A stretch of 64,000 nt of DNA from Pseudomonas putida (GCF_028682175.1 NZ_JANHKS010000004.1:62001-126000); one strand, 5' to 3'. Counted from the first letter of the stretch, positions 29,381 through 38,778 are shown. Made by a program: numbers and translations. Notes: a model not told the origin generated them from the sequence alone.

Positions 29381-29806
29381 ATGATGACGCGTATAGAAAT
29401 GATGGTCGATCCGGCAGATGACGCACGTGCAGCCATCCTCAAGCCATTGCGGGCGCATAACCTGTCTCGGGCCGGTGATCCGAAGCCCGAGACAATCGCT
29501 CTGGTGGTCCGTGATGAGGAGACCGAAGAAATTATCGGAGGCCTGTATGGAGAGATATTCTATCGCTGGTTTTTCATCGAACTGCTTGCGATACCTGAGC
29601 AAACCCAAGGTCAAGGCACTGGCTCACGGCTGATCGCGATGGCTGAAGAGGTCGCCCGGGAAAGAGGCTGCGTCGGTCTCTGGCTCGACACCTTTGATTT
29701 CCAGGCACCGTCCTTCTACGAGCGACTGGGCTTCAGCAAGTTTGGAACGCTGGATGATTTTCCGCCGGGGCATCAGCGGTTTTTCATGCAGAAACGACTG
29801 GATTGA
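29381..29806 (+). CDS. GNAT N-acetyltransferase
   Basis: A 141-residue GNAT protein. The acetyl-CoA loop is IPEQTQGQGTGSRLIAMAEEVA, with the R/Q-x-x-G-x-G/A signature at about 75-82, and the C-terminal FYERLGFSKFG closes the fold. AAGGA lies 9 bp before the start. Substrate unknown. Confidence 0.85.
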   Translation: MMTRIEMMVDPADDARAAILKPLRAHNLSRAGDPKPETIALVVRDEETEEIIGGLYGEIFYRWFFIELLAIPEQTQGQGTGSRLIAMAEEVARERGCVGLWLDTFDFQAPSFYERLGFSKFGTLDDFPPGHQRFFMQKRLD

Positions 29807-29933
29807 AAGGATCGGCTGATCCCACCGAATACGTGTGCCAGGACACCCGATCAACCGGGAATTACAGACAGCTTGCGTTCGGTGTTCGGATCAGGATTAC
29901 TGGCGTTCGCGCCCCCCATCGAGATCACCCGCC

Positions 29934-30494
29934 ATGTTCGACCTGAGCTCCTTGCTGACCTACGTAGCCGTCGTGTTGGGACTGTTCCTGATACCCGGGC
30001 CGGCGGTGCTGCTGGTGATGACGCGCACCGTGCAGGGTGGGCGCAAGGTGGGTATCGCCACCGGGCTGGGCGTTGCCGCGGGCGATCTGATCCACACCCT
30101 CTGCGCGGCACTGGGGCTGTCGGCGATCCTGATGACCTCGGCCACCGCCTTCAACGTGGTGAAACTGGTCGGCGCCTGCTACCTGATCTATCTGGGCGTG
30201 CGGGCGTTCATGTCCAGATCAGGCGGAGATTCCAAAGCACAACTGAGCGCGGTGACGCCGGCCCAGGCGTTTTTCCAGGCAATCGGCGCCGAGGTGCTGA
30301 ACCCCAAGACGGCGATCTTTTTCCTGGCGTTCCTGCCGCAATTCATCCACCCGGCTTCCGGTTCGTCGTTCCTGCAATTTGCAGTGCTTGGTCTGATCTT
30401 TTCAGGTCTGAGCGCTACCTACACCAGCCTCCTGGCCCTCGCCATTCGCCCCTTGAGCCAGGCGATCCAGGGCCTTGCCGGGCTGCGTCGATAG
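29934..30494 (+). CDS. LysE/RhtB-family amino acid exporter, truncated by an in-frame TAG
   Basis: A 186-residue exporter with five of the usual six helices. The family N-terminal motif LFLIPGPAVLLVMTRTVQGGRKVGIATGLG (read as a span) and QAIGAEVLNPKTAIFFLAFLPQF are intact. The family normally runs to about 205-210 residues. Directly after the TAG at 30492-30494 the same frame continues for 21 codons (GKIIGTMFMALGLKIAFQQR, then TAG at 30558), which is exactly the expected last helix. The gene thus looks freshly interrupted by a nonsense change; function may be lost or reduced. The start is ATG 29934. Confidence 0.8.
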   Translation: MFDLSSLLTYVAVVLGLFLIPGPAVLLVMTRTVQGGRKVGIATGLGVAAGDLIHTLCAALGLSAILMTSATAFNVVKLVGACYLIYLGVRAFMSRSGGDSKAQLSAVTPAQAFFQAIGAEVLNPKTAIFFLAFLPQFIHPASGSSFLQFAVLGLIFSGLSATYTSLLALAIRPLSQAIQGLAGLRR

Positions 30495-30556
30495 GAGGGA
30501 AAAATCATCGGCACGATGTTCATGGCACTGGGACTGAAGATCGCTTTTCAGCAGCG

Positions 30557-31447
30557 CTAGGGCAGGGCCTGGTTGTTGTCGTCCCGTGGCGAGCGGCCAA
30601 AAAACGCCTTGTAGGCGCGGCTGAATGCCGCTTCGGATTCGTAGCCGATAGCGAACCCCACCTCGCCGATGCGGCTGTCGTGCCGGGCCAGCATGGTTTT
30701 CGCCAGGGTCAGTCGCCACTCATTCTGATAGCGCAGCGGTGAGCGCCCCACCAGCGCGGTGAAGCGTTCGCAGAAGCTTGAGCGTGACATGCCGGCGACG
30801 CTGGCCAGTGCGTCGATGCGCCATTGTTGACCGGGTTTTTCGTGGATGGCTTTGAGGGTTCTGGCGATGCGCGCATCGGACAAACCGCCCAGCCAGCCCG
30901 AGGCCATGCCGTGCTGCACCCAGGTGCGCAGGATGCGAATGACGGTAAGGTCGATCAGACGGGAAATCATCAACGCGCCGCCAGGTTGCGTGTCGTTGGC
31001 CTCGATCAGCATGAAATGCAGGATGCCGTCCGACCAGGCGGCGGCTTCGGCGCGCCTGACGTGGATCAGCCACGGCATGGCGAACAGCATGGCCTGGAAG
31101 CTGCTGGCGTCGAACCAGAAGCGGCAGATCACCAGCGCGGCCGGCCCCATTGTGGTGGTAATACTCAGGGATGACGGATCATGGGGCAGCAGCAGAATGT
31201 CGCCTTGCTCGATCAACTGCCCATGCCCGTCGGGGCCTTCAATGCGCAACTGGCCCTGTTGCAAGACGCAGATGTGCGAGCTTTTTTCGTCCAGCTCCAG
31301 ACGCTGACCCAAAGCCTGTGTGGTGGAGTAGACGCGATCCCCGGTCAGGCGAATCTGCGCCAGTACCTGCGAGAGCAGATCGCCGGTGGCCAGGCCTTCC
31401 AACTGCATTTCCGGAAGAATGGTCAAGTTTTCGAGTAAATCCGTCAT
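30557..31447 (-). CDS. AraC-family regulator with N-terminal cupin-type domain
   Basis: A 296-residue regulator. The N-terminal AraC-binding-like domain (about 1-185) is followed by two helix-turn-helix motifs (WRIDALASVAGMSRSSFCERF and IGEVGFAIGYESEAAFSRAYK). It is divergent from the membrane protein at 31572, its likely target, and its 3' end overlaps by 4 bp the read-through tail of the LysE-type gene. Confidence 0.88.
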   Translation of the reverse strand: MTDLLENLTILPEMQLEGLATGDLLSQVLAQIRLTGDRVYSTTQALGQRLELDEKSSHICVLQQGQLRIEGPDGHGQLIEQGDILLLPHDPSSLSITTTMGPAALVICRFWFDASSFQAMLFAMPWLIHVRRAEAAAWSDGILHFMLIEANDTQPGGALMISRLIDLTVIRILRTWVQHGMASGWLGGLSDARIARTLKAIHEKPGQQWRIDALASVAGMSRSSFCERFTALVGRSPLRYQNEWRLTLAKTMLARHDSRIGEVGFAIGYESEAAFSRAYKAFFGRSPRDDNNQALP

Positions 31448-31571
31448 GTCAGTCCGGCCGCGTCTTCAATAGTCTGAACCGTGAAATCATAACCCTTTCG
31501 CAGGGCTGATCGGCAACTGCACACCGCTCCGTGCGCTATGCCTATCATCCAGACAAAAAAGGAATAATCGA

Positions 31572-32081
31572 ATGTTCGGGATCTCTGCCCTTGGCTGGGT
31601 ACACACACTGGGCAGCCTGCCTGCCATCCCTCTGGCCGCCTGGATGCTGATTCGGCACGGGCGCATCGTGCCGCGCTCGGGCGCAGGCGTTGCCTACTTC
31701 GTCTCGATGCTGATCGGCGCCTGCACGGTGTTTCTGGTGGCGCATCAACCCATCAGCCCGGTGATCGGCGCGGTCACACTGGTGCTGCTGCTCGCGGGTT
31801 ACGGAGTGGGCTTCATTGCCTGGCTGGGCCGTGCGGGGATATACCTTGAAACCATCCTGCTGAGCCTGACAGTGTTCTTCCTGATGGTGCCGACCGTCTC
31901 GGAGACCCTGCGCCGGGTTCCAGATGGTCATCCCATCGTCACCGACCCGAATTCGCCGTTGCTCAAAGGCGCACTGGGGTTGATCGCCCTTGTGCTGATC
32001 GTTGGCGTGGCGGCCCAGGTGGTGTTTCTGCGAAAAGGCTGGCAAGGCGTGCCATCTGGCGCCAAACCTCAGCGCGCCTGA
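31572..32081 (+). CDS. hypothetical four-helix membrane protein
   Basis: A 169-residue protein with four to five hydrophobic segments (about 5-28, 38-58, 62-110 and 135-155) and a short polar C-terminal tail. AAGGA precedes the start. It is divergent from an AraC regulator, so it is probably that regulator's target. Its end overlaps the convergent sensor kinase by 13 bp. I do not recognise the family. Confidence 0.75.
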   Translation: MFGISALGWVHTLGSLPAIPLAAWMLIRHGRIVPRSGAGVAYFVSMLIGACTVFLVAHQPISPVIGAVTLVLLLAGYGVGFIAWLGRAGIYLETILLSLTVFFLMVPTVSETLRRVPDGHPIVTDPNSPLLKGALGLIALVLIVGVAAQVVFLRKGWQGVPSGAKPQRA

Positions 32082-33430
32082 CCATGCAGCTTCAGGCGGA
32101 CCGACACGCACAGGCCTTGGCCCAGTTGCTCGTTGGAAAACCCCAGGGTAACGATGGCGCCGGCACGTTGGGCGATGGCCTGGACGATGGACAGGCCAAG
32201 CCCGGATCCGCGCTGTTCGCTGCCCAGGGTGCGGTAGAACGGATCGAAGACGCGCTCGCGTTCGTTAACTGCAATGCCCGGGCCTGAGTCCTTTATCTGC
32301 AAACACGCGAAGCCCTGTTCGAAGTTTACCGAGAGGTCGACCCGGCCGCCGGCGGGCGTGTAGCGAATCGCGTTATCGACCAGGTTCTTCACCAGCATGG
32401 TCAGCTCGATTTCAGGTATCAGAACCTGTGCGTCTTGCTCACCTTCGACGCCGATATCGATCTGTCTGGCCTCTGCCTGTGTCAGCAAGTCCTCCAGTAC
32501 ATGCCGGTATACCGCATGTACCGAAACCACCGAAGGCTGCGGCGTCGAGCCTGTTTGCGCCTTGGCAAGGTCCAGCAACTGATCGACCAGGTTACGCCCG
32601 CGCTCAATGCCACGGCGCAGCGTGGTGAGACGTTCACGGGCCAGCTCTGGCATCTCGGCGCTGGCCAGTCGTTCGGCCTGCAACGAAAGCGCGGTGAGTG
32701 GCGAGCGAAGTTCGTGGGCGGCATCGGCGACGAATCTGCCCTGGGCCTCCATGGATTGCCTGACGCGGCCCAGCAGGCGGTTGATCGCGACCACGAACGG
32801 CCTGATTTCGGTCGGCAAATGCTGTTCGTCGATGGGATGCAGGGCCTGCTCGGCGCGCTGGTCGATTTCCGCCGAGAGGGTGGCGATGGGGCGGAACAGC
32901 TTGCGCACCAGATCGCTCACCACCAGCAGCAACACGGGAAACAGGATCAGAAAGGGCAGCAGACTTCGCCAGGCGCTTTCACGAGCATCGCTGTCACGGG
33001 CGCCGGTTTCCTGCGCGACCGCGATGCGTTCGCCGCGGGTGGTGGTCCTGACCAGCACGCGAAACGGCTCGCCGCCAACGTCCAGCGTGCTGATGCCGTC
33101 GGGCAATGTCGTCGGCAACGGCAAGGGGGTTCCAGCGTCGCTGCTGGCAGGCGCCTTGCTGCCGTCGGCGAGGTACTGAATGGTGACCCGGGATTCTTCG
33201 TCGTCACCCTCGATAACGCCATGGAGCGGGTACTGCAGGGTCATCTGCTGGCGGTCGAACAGCACCGCCACCTGACGCAGGGTGTCGTCCTGCATTTCAT
33301 GGGCTTCATCGAACGCCGAGACAAAGGCGAACACCCCGGCGGCGATGGCGACCAGCAGAATGGCCACGGACAGGGCCATCGACAGCCTGAGTTGTACCGA
33401 TTCACTCAGGCGTTTTTTGAGACCATCCAT
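32069..33430 (-). CDS. sensor histidine kinase, QseC/PmrB-like
   Basis: A 453-residue two-helix membrane kinase: TM1 at about 16-38, a periplasmic domain of about 120 residues, TM2 at about 160-180, then HAMP, HisKA (phospho-His in DAAHELRSPLTAL) and HATPase (NAIRYTPAGG, DSGPGI, GSGLGLSIV). It overlaps the response-regulator gene by 25 bp. The pair follows a lipoprotein and a COG4705-like membrane protein in one operon, so it probably senses an envelope or membrane condition. Confidence 0.9.
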   Translation of the reverse strand: MDGLKKRLSESVQLRLSMALSVAILLVAIAAGVFAFVSAFDEAHEMQDDTLRQVAVLFDRQQMTLQYPLHGVIEGDDEESRVTIQYLADGSKAPASSDAGTPLPLPTTLPDGISTLDVGGEPFRVLVRTTTRGERIAVAQETGARDSDARESAWRSLLPFLILFPVLLLVVSDLVRKLFRPIATLSAEIDQRAEQALHPIDEQHLPTEIRPFVVAINRLLGRVRQSMEAQGRFVADAAHELRSPLTALSLQAERLASAEMPELARERLTTLRRGIERGRNLVDQLLDLAKAQTGSTPQPSVVSVHAVYRHVLEDLLTQAEARQIDIGVEGEQDAQVLIPEIELTMLVKNLVDNAIRYTPAGGRVDLSVNFEQGFACLQIKDSGPGIAVNERERVFDPFYRTLGSEQRGSGLGLSIVQAIAQRAGAIVTLGFSNEQLGQGLCVSVRLKLHGQAR

Positions 33431-34071
33431 CCCACACCTCTGACGTTCTTGATGACGTGGCTGCCCAGTTTGCGGCGCAGGGAGTGGATCAGGAATTCCA
33501 CGGCGTTGCTTTCCACTTCGTTGCCCCAGCCGTAGATGCGGTCTTCGAGATCGGCACGGGAAAGGATAGCGCCGGGGCGAATCAGCAGCGCGTGGAGCAG
33601 GGCGAACTCCCGGTTGGAAAGCTGCACGGGGGCGCAGCCTTCGGCGCAGGCCTCTTTGGAACTGGGGTCCAGTGACACGACCCCGTTACCCAGCAGCGGC
33701 ATGGCATTACCGCCTTTGCGGCGCAATACGGCGCGCATGCGGGCCAGCAGTTCCGCCATTTCGAAGGGTTTGAGCAGGTAGTCGTCGGCGCCCCCATCGA
33801 GCCCGCGAAGGCGTTCATCGAGGCTGTCGCGGGCGGTGATGATGAGCAAGGGCACCGGGTTGTTCTGGCCACGGATGCTGGCCAGAACTGCTTGCCCGTC
33901 CTTGCCCGGCAGGCCCAGGTCCAGCAGCACCAGATCGTAGTGCTGGGTGTTGAGGGCGGCGAGGGCGATCAGGCCGTCCCTGACCCAGTCGCACGCGTAG
34001 CTTGCGTCCTTGAGCGCGCCCTCGATGGCTTCTCCAATCATCGGATCGTCTTCGACCAGGAGTATCCGCAC
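33406..34071 (-). CDS. OmpR-family response regulator, QseB/PmrA-like
   Basis: A 221-residue regulator: receiver domain (phospho-Asp51 in VLLDLGLPGKDG, Lys in LLKPFEMAEL) and C-terminal winged helix (EDRIYGWGNEVESNAVEFLIHSLRRKLG as span). Partner of the overlapping kinase gene. It lies 39 bp downstream of the lipoprotein gene. Confidence 0.92.
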   Translation of the reverse strand: MRILLVEDDPMIGEAIEGALKDASYACDWVRDGLIALAALNTQHYDLVLLDLGLPGKDGQAVLASIRGQNNPVPLLIITARDSLDERLRGLDGGADDYLLKPFEMAELLARMRAVLRRKGGNAMPLLGNGVVSLDPSSKEACAEGCAPVQLSNREFALLHALLIRPGAILSRADLEDRIYGWGNEVESNAVEFLIHSLRRKLGSHVIKNVRGVGWMVSKNA

Positions 34072-34110
34072 TGTGTGTCTCCGATGATGGGCGAGAGGGG
34101 ATTACGCAGC

Positions 34111-34554
34111 TTATGGTTTTCCCTGCAGGGAGTCGAACGCCTTCATCAGGTCATCCATCGCTGCCTTGCACACGGCCTGGTTCGGGCTGCTGGCGCGCAG
34201 TGCGGAGAGGGCCCGGTCGATGGCCTTGTCCAGTACGTGCCAGTCACCGGCGGCGCGAGGCTTGATGCCGGCTTCGGCCGAATCCCAGCTCGATTCAAGG
34301 TCCTTGATTCTGGTTTTCGCCCCTGGCAGGTCATTTTTGTCTACCAGGTCCGCAACCTCGGCGGCAATGGCGCGAAAGCCGGACAGATCCCCCAGTTTCG
34401 AAGCGCTGCTTTGCCCGGTACCGGTCTGCGAAGCGTTGGCGTTCGGCGCAGGGGTGGGCTTGTCGGCAGGCTTGGAGCAGCCCGCTGCAACAGTCAGCAG
34501 GAAGATAGAAGTCACGATGGCGACATGGCGGATAGCGTTTTTGATGTAGCGCAT
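34111..34554 (-). CDS. putative lipoprotein of a two-component operon
   Basis: A 147-residue protein with a lipoprotein signal peptide: hydrophobic stretch and lipobox LTVAAGC, lipidated Cys26. A low-complexity Pro/Ala/Thr linker (27-50) leads to a helical domain of about 95 residues with a repeating small-residue pattern ([19 protein letters not shown] and later [14 protein letters not shown]). Encoded between a COG4705-like protein and the two-component pair; it could be a sensor accessory or a regulated target. Family not recognised. Confidence 0.75.
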   Translation of the reverse strand: MRYIKNAIRHVAIVTSIFLLTVAAGCSKPADKPTPAPNANASQTGTGQSSASKLGDLSGFRAIAAEVADLVDKNDLPGAKTRIKDLESSWDSAEAGIKPRAAGDWHVLDKAIDRALSALRASSPNQAVCKAAMDDLMKAFDSLQGKP

Positions 34555-34593
34555 GGTATTTCCTTTGAAGGGCGTAAGAGTGGATAGAGCGGG

Positions 34594-35358
34594 TTATTGA
34601 GTGACGTGTTTACGGTTGCCGACGCTGATCTGGGCAACGGTCACCAGCATCAGGATCACGCAGAGAAAGATGGCGCTGGTCCAGGTGGCGCCCATGCCCA
34701 GGCCGCCGTAGGTCTTGGCCTGGGTGAGCAGATCACCCAGGGAGGCGCCGAAGGGGCGGGTCAGGATGTAGCCGATCCAGAAGGTCAGCACGGCGTTGCC
34801 GCCCATGCGCCAGGCAGCGAATGTCGCAGCCAGCAGCACCCCGAAAATGCCGACGCCCAGGGTGAAGCCCAGACCCAACGCTTCGGTGGCCAGATCCCCG
34901 GCCGCCGTGCCCAGGGCGAAGGTGCAGAGCACGGTTGCCCAGTAGAACAACTCGCGTCTGGGGGTGACGATTTCGTGGATCGACAGTGTGCGTTCAGTCC
35001 GGTACCAGACCGTGAATGTCGCGGCCAGCAGCACCGAAAACACCGCTGTGCTGGTGTAGAGGCTGACGTCTAGCATGTCGGTCAGCACATCGGTGATCTG
35101 GGTGCCGACGATGCTCACTAGCACCACCGTGAGCCAGTAGATCCAAGGGGTGTAGGCACGAGTGCGCAGTTGGGCGAACAGGGCAATGGCGAGCAGCGTC
35201 GCCATCCCGACGGTCGTGACACCCGCACCCAGACCGGCATCGACGGCGAGAAAGTCAGCGAAGGTTTCGCCGACCGTGGTCGACATGATCTTGATGACCC
35301 AGAACGACAGGGTGACTTCGGGGACTTTATTGAGCCAACCGGCTATTGAGGGATTCAT
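34594..35358 (-). CDS. COG4705-like membrane protein with fourfold internal repeat
   Basis: A 254-residue polytopic protein. Four repeats are visible at residues 19-44, 74-100, 139-165 and 193-221. Each is an aromatic-rich helix, then G-x-x-x-(D/E) and an acidic residue such as GETFADFL, GTQITDVLTD, GTAAGDLATE or GASLGDLL, and then a second helix. Four equivalent acidic residues facing a membrane centre suggest a cation channel or carrier, but this is inference from symmetry only. First gene of an operon with the lipoprotein and two-component system. The start at 35358 is chosen over GTG 35367. Confidence 0.75.
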   Translation of the reverse strand: MNPSIAGWLNKVPEVTLSFWVIKIMSTTVGETFADFLAVDAGLGAGVTTVGMATLLAIALFAQLRTRAYTPWIYWLTVVLVSIVGTQITDVLTDMLDVSLYTSTAVFSVLLAATFTVWYRTERTLSIHEIVTPRRELFYWATVLCTFALGTAAGDLATEALGLGFTLGVGIFGVLLAATFAAWRMGGNAVLTFWIGYILTRPFGASLGDLLTQAKTYGGLGMGATWTSAIFLCVILMLVTVAQISVGNRKHVTQ

Positions 35359-35462
35359 CGGGATCACTTCTCCATGGACTGCGCTGCAAGTGGCGCAGGG
35401 GAGAAGTTACGGGGTGAAACTTAGCTGTGACTGAGGACGTTGCCGGGAATGGATCCTGGGTA

Positions 35463-36377
35463 TCAGGTGATGATGGAATACCGACCGTCCCGGTGATGCT
35501 CCAGCAGAAAGTCCACGAACACCCTGACCCTGGCGCTCATCGTAGAGCCGCCGACGAACACGGCGTGAATCGGCTCACGGTCGCCGGGATTGAAGTCTTC
35601 CAACAGCGGCACCAGCTCTCCGCGTTCGATCTCGTCGACCACCGTGAACGCGCCAATCCGGGCGATGCCGGCGCCGAGCCTGGCCATCTGCGCCAGGGCT
35701 TCGCCGCTGCTGCAGGCGATGGTGCCGGAGATTTTCAGGGAGAAGTCGCGACCATCGCGCCGAAATGGCCAGTCCGGCGCGGCCCTGCGGAAATTGAAGC
35801 GCAGGCAGTTGTGGCCGATCAGGTCTTCGGGCTCCCGGGGCGTACCGTGGCGTTCCAGGTATTCGGGCGAGGCGACGATCACCTGGCCGGTTTCGCCGAT
35901 GCAGCGGGCGCTCAAGGGACTGTCCGGCAAATAGCCGAAGCGCACCGCGACGTCGGCCTGGCCGGCGAGGATGTCGACGACTTCATCGCCCAGGGTCAAA
36001 TCCACCAGGATTTCCGGGTAGAGCGCAGTGAAGGCCGCCACCAGCGGCACGATGGCCAGCCGACCGTGGGCCAATGAAGCGCTGACTCGCAGCCGGCCAC
36101 GGGGCACGCCTTGGCTGGCGATGGCCTGCTCGACTTCGTCCATGTCCGCGAGGATGCGCCGCGCGCCTCGCAGATACGCTTCACCTTCGGCGGTTAGGGT
36201 GATGGCGCGGGTGGTGCGCAACAGCAGGCGCGTGCCAATGCGCTGCTCGGTGCGCGCGATGATCCGGCTCACTGCCGAGGGTGTCAGCCCCAGTGCCCGC
36301 GCCGCGGCGGACAGGCTTCCGGCCTGCGCCACCCTGGCGAACACTTCCATTTCTCCTGACCTGCCGTTGAAGTCCAT
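35463..36377 (-). CDS. LysR-family transcriptional regulator
   Basis: A 304-residue LTTR with N-terminal helix-turn-helix (GSLSAAARALGLTPSAVSRII) and an effector domain starting near residue 90. Divergent from the MFS transporter at 36473, with a 95-bp shared promoter region; it likely controls that gene. Confidence 0.88.
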   Translation of the reverse strand: MDFNGRSGEMEVFARVAQAGSLSAAARALGLTPSAVSRIIARTEQRIGTRLLLRTTRAITLTAEGEAYLRGARRILADMDEVEQAIASQGVPRGRLRVSASLAHGRLAIVPLVAAFTALYPEILVDLTLGDEVVDILAGQADVAVRFGYLPDSPLSARCIGETGQVIVASPEYLERHGTPREPEDLIGHNCLRFNFRRAAPDWPFRRDGRDFSLKISGTIACSSGEALAQMARLGAGIARIGAFTVVDEIERGELVPLLEDFNPGDREPIHAVFVGGSTMSARVRVFVDFLLEHHRDGRYSIIT

Positions 36378-36472
36378 TTGTGCCTCGTGCGCAAAAGTGC
36401 TTGTACCGAAAGGGCTCTACCGCCTCGAAAGCCATGATCGTAGCATTTGCGGCATAGATAAGGAGCCATTTC

Positions 36473-37639
36473 ATGCGAATCAATCCACCCCTTGTAGCCC
36501 TCTCGATCGGTGCCTTCGGCATCGGCGTGACGGAGTTCGCCCCCATGGGCATGTTGCCCAGTATTGCGTCCGACCTCGGCGTCTCGATCCCCACTGCCGG
36601 GCTGCTGGTCAGCGCCTATGCACTGGGCGTGCTGATCGGCGCGCCCCTGATGACCCTGACCACCGGCAAGATTCCACGGCGTTACCTGTTGATCGGCCTG
36701 ATGGCGATCTTCACCCTGGGCAACCTGATGTCGGCCATGGCCACCAGCTATGAAAGCCTGCTGGTCGCGCGGATCGTAACGTCGCTCAACCACGGCGCGT
36801 TTTTCGGCATCGGTTCCATCGTTGCCGCAAGCGTAGTGCCGCCCGAGAAACGGGCAGGGGCCGTGGCGGCCATGTTCATGGGGCTTACCCTGGCGACCAT
36901 CGGCGGTGTGCCGCTGGCCAGTTGGTTCGGTGAGTTGCTGGGCTGGCGCACGGCGTTCTGGGGCATTGCCGGTCTTGGTTTCGTCGCCATGGCGGCGCTG
37001 TGGTACGCCTTGCCCAACCTGCCGCTGCCGAAAAGCGATGGCGTGCTGGCCGAGATCCGCGTGCTGGGCCGCGGTCCTGTGCTGGCAGCTCTGGCGCTGA
37101 CGGTGGTCGGCTCGGGCGCCATGTTCACGGTGTTTACCTACATCGCGCCGATCCTGAGCAGCGAAACCCATGCTTCCACCCCCTTCATCACGGCCATGCT
37201 GGTGCTGTTCGGGGTGGGCCTGACGCTGGGCAACATGTGGGGCGGCAAGGCGGCAGACCGTTCGGTCGACCGTACCCTGATCGTTTCACTGGTGGTGCTG
37301 ATCCTGGTCCTGCTGGCGTTCTCGGTGCTGATGCAGTGGCCTGTGCCCGCCGCCGTGGCGATTCTGATCTGGGGCGTCGCCAGTTTCGCCCTGGTGCCGC
37401 CGCTGCAGATGCGCGTGATGGAAGCGGCCAAGGATGCGCCGAACCTGGCGTCCGCGGTGAACATCGGCGCGTTCAACTTCGGTAATGCCATCGGCGCGGC
37501 ACTCGGTGGCGCGGTGATCAATGCCGGGCTGGGTTATCCGGCGATCTCGCTGGCGGGTGCGCTGATGGCGGCCCTGGGGTTGTTGATGGTGCTGGGGTTC
37601 GCCTGGCGGGCACGGGGCGTGCGGTATTCTCCAGCCTAA
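36473..37639 (+). CDS. MFS transporter, DHA1 drug/arabinose-efflux type
   Basis: A 388-residue twelve-helix carrier. The GVTEFAPMGMLPSIASDLGVS start is typical of the AraJ/YdhP/NepI branch, which exports sugars, nucleosides or drugs. AAGGAG precedes the start. Regulated probably by the divergent LysR gene; followed by a REPIN. Confidence 0.87.
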   Translation: MRINPPLVALSIGAFGIGVTEFAPMGMLPSIASDLGVSIPTAGLLVSAYALGVLIGAPLMTLTTGKIPRRYLLIGLMAIFTLGNLMSAMATSYESLLVARIVTSLNHGAFFGIGSIVAASVVPPEKRAGAVAAMFMGLTLATIGGVPLASWFGELLGWRTAFWGIAGLGFVAMAALWYALPNLPLPKSDGVLAEIRVLGRGPVLAALALTVVGSGAMFTVFTYIAPILSSETHASTPFITAMLVLFGVGLTLGNMWGGKAADRSVDRTLIVSLVVLILVLLAFSVLMQWPVPAAVAILIWGVASFALVPPLQMRVMEAAKDAPNLASAVNIGAFNFGNAIGAALGGAVINAGLGYPAISLAGALMAALGLLMVLGFAWRARGVRYSPA

Positions 37640-37640
37640 A

Positions 37641-37733
37641 CCTGTAGGGGTGAGCTTGCTCGCGATTGAGGTGTGTCAGCGTTAGAGATGTTGACTGACA
37701 CGCTGCCATCGCGAGCAAGCTCACTCCTACAGG
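37641..37733. repeat. REPIN of a second sequence group
   Basis: Arms CCTGTAGGGGTGAGCTTGCT (from 37641) and their complement (to 37733, AGCAAGCTCACTCCTACAGG) flank about 41 bp containing an inner GTGTCAGC / GACTGACAC pair. The arm core GTGAGCTTGCTCGCGA differs from that of the other two REPINs, so at least two REPIN subfamilies are active in this genome. Confidence 0.9.
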
Positions 37734-37773
37734 TGCGCGTTGTCACAGCGCACGGTGTTGCAGCGTTGTCGCA

Positions 37774-38643
37774 TTACAAGGAAGGCCCCGGATCCTCGCC
37801 AACCATCTCCCCCGCAAGATCCGCAAACGCACGCAGCCGGTCCATCTGGCGCATGTCGTGGTGATACCCCATCCAGATGTCGCGCCCTGGCGGCGTCAGG
37901 CCGATGTCCAGCCTTCTGAGGGCTGGCAACTGATCCCCCAACACCCTTGGCAGCACGCACACCCCGAGCCCCAGCGCGCTCATCCGTGCCTGCACCGTGC
38001 GGCTGCTGCTGGTGAACGTGATCCGGGCCTGGGGAAACCGCTCCTGCAGCCAGAGCACGTCGGGGTAGTGGGCCTGGGCGGTGTTCATGGTGATCAACCC
38101 GATGCCTTCACCCTCGGCACCCGGTTCGAACGCTTGCCCGGCGCCTGTGTACAGCCCGTAGCTCAGGGTGGTCAATCGCCGCTGCACGATGTCGGGCTCG
38201 GTGAATGGCACGATCCTGAAGGCGATGTCTGCCTCCCGGCGTGTCAGGTCGAACAGCCGGTGCCCGGCGATCACTTCGGGCACGATCAGCGGATGACGCA
38301 CAAGCAGCTCTCTCAACACCGGTCCCAGCACGTAGCAGGCGAACCAGTCCGCCGATGAAATGCGCAACAGGCCTTCCGGCTGGTCGCTTTCACCGGCGAT
38401 ACGCCGCTCGATGGTCAGGGCGCTGCGCTCCATGTCCTCGGCCAGCTCGAAGATCCGCTCGCCGCTGTCGGTCAACACCAGCCCCGTGGCCGTGCGGCGG
38501 AAGAACACTTCACCGCTGGCCTGTTCAAGCACATGCAGGCGCCGCCCCACGGTGGGGTGGCTGACGCCCAGCAGTTTCGCGGCAGCGCCCAGGGAGCCGC
38601 CGCGGGCGATGGCCAGAAAGACGCGTAGGTCATTCCAATCCAT
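37774..38643 (-). CDS. LysR-family transcriptional regulator
   Basis: A 289-residue LTTR starting MDWNDLRVFLAIARGGSLGAAAKLLGVSH (span only), the pattern of the subgroup with Val-Gly-Arg-Arg in the recognition helix. The start is ATG 38643; the open frame extends further upstream but without support. Divergent from the SnoaL-like gene at 38779. Confidence 0.88.
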   Translation of the reverse strand: MDWNDLRVFLAIARGGSLGAAAKLLGVSHPTVGRRLHVLEQASGEVFFRRTATGLVLTDSGERIFELAEDMERSALTIERRIAGESDQPEGLLRISSADWFACYVLGPVLRELLVRHPLIVPEVIAGHRLFDLTRREADIAFRIVPFTEPDIVQRRLTTLSYGLYTGAGQAFEPGAEGEGIGLITMNTAQAHYPDVLWLQERFPQARITFTSSSRTVQARMSALGLGVCVLPRVLGDQLPALRRLDIGLTPPGRDIWMGYHHDMRQMDRLRAFADLAGEMVGEDPGPSL

Positions 38644-38778
38644 GGCGTACCTCGTACAAAAGTGAACGGCGAAGATGCAGCAATGGCAGTCCCGTCGCAA
38701 CCCCGGCGCTTTCACAATGGTCCCCGCCAGCAGACAAATCCAGTCCAGCTGCACCAACACCCACACAAGGACCTGACC

